From: Bursaphelenchus xylophilus
Taxonomy: Eukaryota; Nematoda; Chromadorea; Rhabditida; Aphelenchoididae
Assembly (NCBI GenBank): GCA_904066235.2
Contig: CAJFCV020000004.1
Span: 3,906,001 to 3,970,000, forward strand
DNA length: 64,000 nucleotides
Direction of reading: 5' to 3'
Shown here: positions 55,801 through 64,000 of the stretch, in pieces
Layout: each line of letters opens with the position of its first letter
Position numbering within the stretch: position 1 is the first letter of the stretch
The notes under the pieces: model-generated
Told to the model about the DNA's origin: nothing
Database searches by the model: none
What the model saw: the letters and a program-made list of their open reading frames with translations, nothing else
Made by a program: the position numbers and the translations under genes

Positions 55801-58486
55801 TTGATCTTGGGGGCTTGGTCGATTATCTCGCCGTTTCGCTTCAAAATCACAGAACATGAACCTGTGGTGAGTGTAAAATACGGTATCCGTAGTAATGAGT
55901 AGAAATTTCGATTTCAAATTTTTAAATCATTGTTTTGTAAAATACGAAGTCCATAATAACTTTTTCAGAGGGTCAAAAATCAACTAGTGATCCCAGAACT
56001 GGAGCGATGCCAAAGTGATTACGCATTTTTGTTCCAAGGAATCTTTTATGTCATCAAGGGAATGCTCATGGTATGTTTACATAAAATACGTTGTATCCAT
56101 CAAAATATTTATTTATTTGGATGGGACATTGTTACGATTTCACGAGGTGTATCTCTGCAAGCGATCAATGTATAATACATATTCTATACGATTTTTGAAA
56201 GTTTACGGCCAACAAAAACATTTTTCTTTGACTGCTCTCCGAATTTTGCGTTCTCTCTCGCTAGATCGCTGCAGATTTTTTCTTCAAGGCATGAAAAAAA
56301 ATTTAGTAATTTTTCCGTAACTTTGATAGCAGTACGGATACGGACCGATCCAGTGGCAAAAAACGTTCCATTTTGCATCCGGGAAGTATCAAAAAATGTA
56401 GCAAAATGCCTCCATTCCAAATGAAAAAACTTCGTTTTGAAGGGTCTCCCTTACAAAAAGAGCAGACGCGCTTTGAAACCGGAGTTTTTGACTTGGAAAG
56501 GGAGGCATTTTGCTACATTTTTGATACTTTTTGAATGGCAAATGGCATTTTTTGTCACTAGATCAGGTCATCCACTGTATGTGCACAAACTTTAAAGAAA
56601 ATGTCAGCATTACTTTGCCAAAAAATAATATTGCCATCTACTGTAACATTGCAGATATTCGGCTGTTTCCTGGCCTGGGAGACCCGCGCCGTCAACGTCC
56701 CCGCCCTGAACGACTCCAAATACATCGGAATGTCTGTATATAACGTGGTTGTGATGAGTGTGATCGGGGTGGCGTTGGCGGTGATGCTGCAGGACCGTGT
56801 GACCGAGTCCTTCATCCTCACCGCCATCCTGATCATCTTCTGCACCACGCTGACGCTGTGTTTGGTGTTTGTGCCAAAGGTGGTGGAATTGTTTCGAACG
56901 CCTCGCGGGACGGATGCGCAGCGCTACAGGAAGGGCATGATGAAGAGTATGGTGGGGAAGAGCAGCACGGAGCGGCTGCACAGACAGCTGTCCATGTGAG
57001 TTGATTGTAAACCAATGTTTTTGCAATTCTTTTGACTGTAAAAAATGTAAAATACGCCATAAGTGAAGATTGGTTTACTGATTTAATTTTCAGCCGAGTC
57101 TCCGAAGGAATCAAAGAAAAAATTGTTCAGATTGAAGAAGAAAACCTAAAACTTCATCAAATTTTGGTTACTGTAAGTTCTTTGGCTACTTATTTGTTGT
57201 AAAATACGCCAATGAGAATTCACAAATTACTTTTCTTTTATAGAGATCCGCCGAATTATGGGATTTGTTGGAACGCCTCCGATTGATTGGCTCTCAAAAT
57301 TGTTTGGATCGGAATGGAAAAATCCACAGTAAGCGATGGCTTTTAAAAAAAAAACAATTCACTTGTTTTATAATATTTTTTTGATTGGCCGGAAAAACGC
57401 TATATCTTGAGCAGAAGGGTTCATAAAATTTGTAATTTTTTTTGGGGAGTGACGATTGGGGAAACTGAAAAATGTTTTATTTCTTCAATGCAAGTGCCGA
57501 AATTAGGACAATCGATGGCGCTGATTTCGAAAAGGAGGATTTTTTTTTGACTCTTACCTTTTCCTTGCTTCAGGAGTCAACAAAAATTTATATTTTCAAA
57601 ATCAGCACCATCCAAAACCCCTAAATCGAAAATTTGTAAAAAAATTTAAAAAATTACGACTTTACAGTACTACTTAAGCAATGATCAAAAAATTATGAAT
57701 GTCATTTTTAACATCAGCGCCACTGATTAGCCTAAATTCGACACTTGTGTCGAAGGAAAGTAACACTTTTCGGTTTCCCCAATCGTCTTTTTTCCCAAAT
57801 GTCGGCGTTCCTAATTTTTTGGCGGGCTTTTTGATTTGTCCAGTAAAAATTTTATACAAAAGTTGTTTTGCGAACCGCAGAGTCGTTTTTTCGTGTTCTG
57901 GCCCACTCCCAAAAAAAGAATTTTTCCGAGCTGCGCCCAGCTTCGAAGTGACAGTTTTTTAATGGTATTGACGGTGATTTTTCTGAATTAGAGCGTAATG
58001 ATGATCTGAGATAGACTAGAACTAAATAAAACACTAAGGGTACCATTAAATCACCTTTTTTTTGAAATTTTAGACATCACCCTTACTTGTTTGTTCCCAA
58101 CCTGCAGCCTGCGAAGAAATTCAAAAATAAAAAATTTCTTCATTCAACCATTAATTTTTGCTTTTCAGGCAGCCGAAGCAGCAACTTGTGCTGTGTTTCC
58201 TCCGATGAGAATCCGTCCACTTCCCTGTACGAAGCCAGCAATCGAAAGAGTTCTTCGAGTAGCCTAAGGTAATTTATGATTTTTTACAAAAAATTGAGGC
58301 CCTGTTCTACACTCATTCGAAATCTTGGGTCGTATTTTACCCTCAAATGTGGCCATTTTCAGCAAGACCGAGACGTTTTCCTCGCTGTTCCGTCGCCCGT
58401 CCAATGGCAAGTCCATAGTGGTGAAGCAAAAGGCCGAAAGTGGATGGCCATGGCTGGATCCGAGTCAGCCCTCGACCATGTTGTGA
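52900..58486 (+). CDS. gbb-2: Metabotropic GABA-B receptor subunit (GABBR2 type)
   Basis: Thirteen exons (52900-53151, 53226-53414, 53845-54093, 54270-54558, 54628-54963, 55315-55598, 55636-55866, 55969-56070, 56655-56995, 57094-57172, 57244-57328, 58169-58268, 58363-58486), all in phase, about 886 residues. It is a class C G-protein-coupled receptor subunit for GABA. A signal peptide (1-20) precedes the Venus-flytrap domain (to about 440), then seven membrane helices (about 455-735) with [29 protein letters not shown] and [13 protein letters not shown], which match subunit 2 better than subunit 1. A Glu/Lys-rich coiled coil (about 760-790) would pair with subunit 1. The tail is Ser-rich. Introns 8 and 11 carry MITEs, and introns are rich in GTAAAATACG. 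Confidence 0.9.
53646..53740. repeat. Inverted copy of 52433-52520 in GABA-B intron 2
   Basis: About 90 bp including GCTCTCGAAAAGCCC and CACGTGGATGATCCGAGCG match 52433-52520 in inverse orientation with a few differences. No coding role is apparent. Confidence 0.7.
56170..56620. mobile_element. Diverged GGGAAGTAC-family repeat in GABA-B intron 8
   Basis: Contains CTGCTCTCC with the following TTTTGCGTTCTCTCTCG and, on the right, GTGCACAAACTTTAAAGAAAATGTCAG, both matching the elements at 47648 and 50089. It is interrupted by a nested element at 56347-56564. Confidence 0.55.
56347..56564. mobile_element. Nested palindromic MITE (about 215 bp)
   Basis: Inverted arms: GATC...TGGCAAAAAACG through GTAGCAAAATGCCTCC on the left and the imperfect inverse ending TTTTTTGTCACTAGATC on the right. 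It lies inside the older repeat at 56170-56620. No ORF. Confidence 0.65.
57451..57789. mobile_element. MITE with GACGATTGGGG ends in GABA-B intron 11
   Basis: A 340-bp derivative of the foldback element at 46641-47588: it starts GACGATTGGGGAAAC and ends with the inverse CCCCAATCGTC, with the same inner phrases (for example AATTAGGACAATCGATGG) but only one end unit per side. Confidence 0.75.
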
Positions 58487-60268
58487 AAAATATGTATTGT
58501 AAAATACGTGGCCTTTATTTTCATCTCTATCTTTTTTATAGTTGAAGAAAGCGATTTCTAGGCAAAATTTTACAGAAGATACAATAATTTTTGCTTCAAA
58601 AACCTAAAGTTTTAATTTTAATTCCGTTTATTTATATAACAGTCAACATTTTTAGTTGAATTTTTAATGCCAAACTCTTGGACTATGTCCGCTTTTCATG
58701 CCGATTTCCCTCCGCTTTTCTTGCCTTTTTCTCTGCTACAAAAACCGGTCTCTCAGGAATCTAAATCTCTCCTCCTCTTCAGGTTTCACACAATACTTTT
58801 ACTCAAAGCAATGGTGCCAATTCCTATTTTTTTATGTTATAATAGTAGAATTCCTGAAATGATACTCAATGTATGCTCAACTGAATCAGTAATAAAGACG
58901 TTAAACAACAGGTCGTATTTTAAACAACATATGAACAGATATGGGGCTATTTACAGCTTGGAATACTGGAAGTAGGAAGAAAGTTCTGGAGGAATTTGTG
59001 TGTCATTCGACGCTTTTTTTCGGATGAATTCAAGTGTGAATCCGGAGAAATGTAAGTGAAAAAAAACAAGTGAAAAGTGGTCGAGAAAACAGCTGGGCAT
59101 AAGGTGTTCAGCTACGGCCATAGCTCAGAGATAGCCCTACTTTTTACAATTGAAAAATATGTGCCTCTGGGCTACTTTAGAATCTGACAACTTTTTTATT
59201 TGTCATTTGGCTTGTCTTGGCGTGATATCGCTCTAAACATCCCTCTTTTCCGGCCAAGAGGGATGTTTAGAGCGACTCTTTTATATCTCATAGTACAATT
59301 TAAATTTGCATTTTTTTTTGGATTTTGTTTTATATTCTAGCGCAAAGATATTTGATTTGTGACCCACTGAACCTTCTCGAAGGTCTTTAGACAAATCTCT
59401 GACGATGATTAATTCCGCCCGATCAGATTGGAATAAGCGGCAATTAAACGGACGTCAAAAAGAGTTTATTCAAATCGGGTTAAGGCCTCCATAATTGCGG
59501 TTAATTGGTCATGAAAGGTCGTTTGGGATCTTGAACTTGAGCAGAGATTTTTGGGCTCTAAAGAGCCGTTGATTACCGTAGTTTAGGCTCGTTTCAACTC
59601 GTGATGACTTAGTCTCCCAAAAACTTCCAACGCACTCCCCAACGTCTCCGATCACATTTCCAAGACTTTACGTGGAACTAAGACCATTAATTTGACAATT
59701 ACTTTATTAAAAGCCTTGCCGGCAACTCTTGGCGGTCACAAAAACCCTTTCGGAATCGCCCAAGGTCATCTTCCGGGTCGATTTTGATTGCGGCGTTCAA
59801 ATTACTTGGGAATTGAGTGGAGATTTTACTTTTGTTTGATGCAGAGCCAAACTTTTTACAATGGAGAAGGGAAGATGGTACGGACAGAGGGGAAGAAAGG
59901 ACAAGATGGGACTTTCAAGGTTATGCGGGGACGGTCGGAGGACCGATCAAGGAGTGGGGCAGTTTCTGGTGTAAAGAGGAATGTAGGAAACGGAATTTGG
60001 ACGAAAATTAGGGTTATTGATCATCAGTTTAGTTGATTCTGGCATCTGTCTTGCCAAATATGAGATTTTGATCTTCTTTTGGTCTTGGCAAGCCCATATC
60101 TTAGTTAGATTAAGTAAGAAAGGTGCTGACAGTTTGAGTCTCGGTCTGAATTTTACATAAGTCTACTTTAGCTGAATTCACTACGAATCTCCCCTAAGGC
60201 CTGTGCATTTTAATGCAAGAGGTATTTACACACCTTGTAAGATCATCATTGAAATTTGTGCCAAGTTT
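58487..60268. other. Gene-poor intergenic DNA
   Basis: Follows the GABA-B receptor stop, with a GTAAAATACG word at 58499. Contains a perfect hairpin at 59228-59275. ORFs at 58667-58975 and 59788-60036 show no domain. Confidence 0.4.
59228..59275. repeat. Perfect 20-bp hairpin
   Basis: Arms 59228-59247 and 59256-59275 are exact inverses (TCGCTCTAAACATCC...), separated by the eight bases TTCCGGCC. It could be a remnant of a very short MITE or encode a small structured RNA; the strand is unknown. Confidence 0.7.
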
Positions 60269-60270
60269 TA

Positions 60271-60651
60271 CAGGGTCTTTCAAGAAACGTGAAGGAAAGT
60301 CGGAGGCTCTAACTTCCTGCGAAGGCGACGCAGAGACTTCGTTTTTGGAATGTGTATGTATTTTTAAGCGACATTAATTTTCTCCTATGAAATAACAAAA
60401 CTTTAAAGATTTTCAACCGAAAAAATCGAAAATTTCTCCATGATTTTCAACCAAAAAACACTGGCTCTCGGGGTGAAAGGGCTCTACTTCAAAAGGCCGT
60501 AGAGACCTCAGTTTGCACTATAAAATCTTGTTATTTTACAGGCAAAAATTAATGTCGCTTAAAAATGCATATTCCAAAAACGAAGTCTCTGCGCCGCCTC
60601 CGCCGAAAGTTATGGCTTCCGACTTTCCTTCACGTTTCTTGAAAGACCCTG
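60271..60651. mobile_element. Tc1/mariner-type MITE (381 bp)
   Basis: The ends CAGGGTCTTTCAAG and its inverse are flanked by TA (60269-60270 and 60652-60653). The inverted arms extend inward for about 130 bp (GAAACGTGAAGGAAAGTCGG). No ORF; non-autonomous. Confidence 0.85.
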
Positions 60652-60653
60652 TA

Positions 60654-63600
60654 TAAGACATAGTATGTAGGTCCTACTTTGAGCACTGACTCTATAAACC
60701 TTGTCATCACTCCATTAAAAACATAAAATACTCTTGTATTTCCAGCCCAATCAAACCCTCCAAATTCCCCTACTCAAGCCCAATATCCTCCTCCCTCTGA
60801 CCCATCGTATCCCCGTATCTTCGCTTATCTCTTGATCGCTTTAAACTGAATTTCCGTTTGATCTTGTTGGCTGATCTCTAGCCAATCCAAAGTGCACATA
60901 TCTCGCGCAGTAAACCGCTAACGTACCGAGTGTAAAGTGTTCGTTGTAAAGAGTCCACCCTCTTCTCGATCAGAACTTTCTGTTGCCTTTTTTGGTATTT
61001 GCAAAAAATTCTTGATGGTCGAGAACTTTTTGCAGTTTGAGATAGGGAAATTTGATAATCTTGGCGTATTTTATGAATATTTTTGGCTCAAAAATTTCTC
61101 CGAAATGCTTCAAGAAAGAGCCTAGAGTGTAATCATTACGACAATGTTGATTTCCAATTAAAATTTAGTCCCGCTTTGACCTAATTCTATATTGTAGTAG
61201 GTACCCAGACCCTCCCAAGACCACAATCCCCCAACCCTCTTCCTCAAATTACCCTCCAACCTCTTGAACGGCGTCTATTTGCAGTAATGACGGTACTTGG
61301 AACTTAATTGACGTAAATTTATAATCTCTTTTTACCAATGTTTTCTTACCTTCAAATGATCGTGCGTTCGCCAAATATCCTTGTATAAAAACGCAAAAAA
61401 ATTCAAAATTCGAAATCCAAGAAACCGGTAATTCCGGAGACTGCGATCAAATTTGTTCCGCAACATTAAAGTCTAGGCGATTCTCACGTTCCTTGCGCCG
61501 CTTCTGAAGCGTTTTTTGGGGGGTTGTAGTTGGGGGAGCCGAGCGTTCTTCAGCCATTTCCGGACCTTCGGACAACTCACTTAATTCCTTTGCAATTAAA
61601 AACCAATTCTTCCCCCATCTCCGTGTCGCGCACTCTCGATGACCTTCACTTGTCCCTTGACATAACGTTGGAGGCGCAAAAAGTGAGAAGACGGAACAAA
61701 GGGTGGGAAGAGGCGACCAATGCGGTTATCGCGACGGAGGTGAAAGCTGGAAGGAAGCGACCGAGTTGTCACAATTGCGGTTTCAAGGAAGTTTTGAGGG
61801 CTGGGAGGGTTAGAAAGTACTGGGAGACTGGAGGGAGATATTAGGAAGCTTAGGGCAATAGCAGAAGCTTGGAGATTACTTTAGGTAGCCTTCGGTTTAC
61901 TGTAGAATTCTATTCTAAACGGATTGGATATATATTTGAGAGCTTTCTTATGGCTACTCGCTGTCCATTGCCCATTGGCAAATCAGTTTTGCCTGTCCTA
62001 AAAAGTATTATATTTCTTGAGTCATCAAAAATTTCATTTTCATGCCTATTTTTGAATCCTTGCTCTTCAATGTTTCCGTATTCGTAGCAGAGCCTCTCCA
62101 TAGCAGGCTGACCCCCAAACAGCTCCCGAAACAGTTATACTTATAGTTTGCCCCACTGTATATACTCCCCACTTTCCACGGCTCGTTTACGTACAGATAC
62201 ATTGCAGCTGATCCCTCGCTCTTTTTTCACAAATCCTGTGAACAATATGTAGATCACATAGATCTCTTCTACTCTCACATTGAGAGCCGAACGGGAGATT
62301 AGCGAGAGTGCAGTGGCTCGCCAGCGTTCATAAAAAAAAGAATTTACGGCGGTTACTTCCGAAAGCGACGTATCGATCCGATTTTTTGTTGTGCCGATGT
62401 CATCCTGGCTAGCTGGGAATTGCAGGCATGCAGATAGGCGCTGAGGGCTTGTGTATCTGCTAATTGGCTAATTTCAGCTCATAAGATTGGATTTTTTTCG
62501 GGTAAATCATCAAGTCTTGTCTAGTGTAACATCACTCATGTTGATGATGTCAGAAGAGCAAATTTCTGATAGGATTGCCATCAAATTTTTTTCTGAAGGC
62601 TCTTTGAACCCCCTTCTTCACCTGTAACCCCATCCATCCCTCGAAACTTTTGTTTCGCTTCCATTAGCGGCGCTCTAATAAGCCGGCTCCTCATGTGTAA
62701 TATCCAGCGCGTTGTTGGTGGTCACAGCGCGCCGAAACCTCATCGCCGCGATCCATAATTTTCGACTGGACTTTTCTCCCTCCATATGCCCTCTGGCGGT
62801 TCGAGTGAAGGTCATTGCGAAATGCGGGGGATTCGAACGTCGCGTGCCCTCAGGGCTTTCACGTTGGTCGGGGTTGTGATCATGTGATAGTGGTTGGGTA
62901 ATCTGATCGAGGATTAAAGGCGGAGGTTTCAGGGATCTTCTGGAGAAGTCTATCTTGGGGGAGTTTTAGCTTTGATCATATTATACTAGACATCTGCTGA
63001 CATCAAGTATAATATGTGATGTTCTTGTAGATAAATTAATTTTGCTCTTTTGCCCTCGCTTTCAAACAGCACTTTCTTTCTTTCCAGCTCATTTAGCAAC
63101 AAAATTCAGCATCAATATTTACAGAGTCATTAGATCCCCTCTTTCTTTTTCCAGTCCATAAACTTGTCGCTTGTGTAATCTCTAATACGATTGTACGATT
63201 TTTTGATTATACACAACTGGTTTTGAGGCTGTTTTCTAATGCCTCTCTGATGATGGTCAGTTGAGGGAGGGCTGTGACTACGAAACGAACCTGTTGATTA
63301 TATTATTTCACTCCATTTTGAGGATGATTTTGGATATTTTAGTCTTAAAAAAAGATGTGCGATACATATTTTCTATAGTTGCGTAAGGCTTCAAAAACAA
63401 TTTTATAAAGCTTCAGTTGTCCCTACAATGCAACTCCCAGTTCAATCTTCTTTTTTGTACGGTGTCTTCATATAAAATTTGATATTGCACTAGACCACCT
63501 CGCATGTCAGATCTCCAATTTTAAATCCTCCGCTATCCTATGCAAATTTCAATTTCTCAGAAGCCCTGTCCCTGTAAACGTTGCTACCTTCACCCCGCTT

Positions 63601-64000
63601 CCCTTACCTCATCTAATTACCCGGATTGAATTCATTTCCCTCAGATCTGACCTGTTTTCGTTTTTGTTCGAATAATCGAATAAATAATTTTCCATTAGAA
63701 TCCTTTCCCTTTCCGGTTTCCAGAATCCCCCACCACCAATTTCTTCTGGGGATTTGAATTCGAGGGATTTCAGAGGATCAAATAAAAAACGAAGTTTCCG
63801 ATCTGAGGTTGTAGATCCGGCGATTAAGAAAGTAAAAAACGGAGGGGTTTCTTGTGCGGATCAGTGGGAAACTTCGGAAGTTCCGGTGGGGTGGAGTGAA
63901 AGTTCAAAGGAGGTTTGGGTTGTAAGCGGAAGGGATTAGTTTTGTAAACGTCTGGAATGGGTAATAGTCATCGGAAAGGGGTTTGAGGTGGGTTACAAAC
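60654..64000. other. Gene-poor intergenic DNA to window end
   Basis: About 3.3 kb without a supportable gene. The 104-codon ORF at 61530-61844 and a few shorter ones lack domains or splice support. No RNA gene was recognised. Confidence 0.4.

Overview
The window is a stretch of nuclear DNA from a nematode. Split genes with short introns and TTTTAG or TTTCAG acceptors, acceptor-like sites a few bases before several start codons (expected for spliced-leader trans-splicing), a cuticle collagen, a degenerin channel, a saposin-like (caenopore-type) family and U2 snRNA genes all point this way. I cannot name the species from sequence alone.

Left part (1-12.2 kb, minus strand): three tandem copies of a small secreted saposin-like gene, then two tandem copies of a four-exon secreted protein with a Ser/Thr tail that I do not recognise. 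Duplication here carried along fragments of the neighbouring pseudouridine synthase gene. The same intron of the two secreted-protein paralogues holds two different long palindromic transposons. 12.4-17 kb (minus): a TruD/PUS7 pseudouridine synthase and, upstream of it, a short URB1/NPA1-like ribosome-biogenesis gene. Their spacing is compatible with an operon. 17.5-19.2 kb (plus): dCMP deaminase. 19.5-22 kb: a remarkable field of 37 copies of the interrupted palindrome GCAC-N-GTGC, often about 30 bp apart. A small TIR-bounded element near 4 kb carries four more copies.

Middle: 22-27 kb is AT-rich non-coding DNA with a 1.8-kb foldback element. The egal-1-like gene (27.5-31.7 kb, plus) follows, then a cuticle collagen with a long charged tail (32.4-34.0 kb, plus), a convergent DEG/ENaC channel (34.1-37.2 kb, minus), a decayed mariner end (39 kb), a cyclophilin (40.2-41.0 kb, plus) and an inverted pair of U2 snRNA genes (41.6 and 43.1 kb) sharing a conserved upstream block.

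Right part: 43-52 kb is gene-poor and packed with foldback and MITE-like elements. A 13-exon GABA-B receptor subunit gene of the GABBR2 type occupies 52.9-58.5 kb (plus), with MITEs in two introns. I found no gene in 58.5-64 kb. A ten-base word, GTAAAATACG, recurs 15 times, mostly in introns, with seven copies in GABA-B receptor introns and one just after its stop codon.

All gene models are hand-built from ORFs, splice consensus and reading-phase agreement. No alignment or transcript evidence was available.
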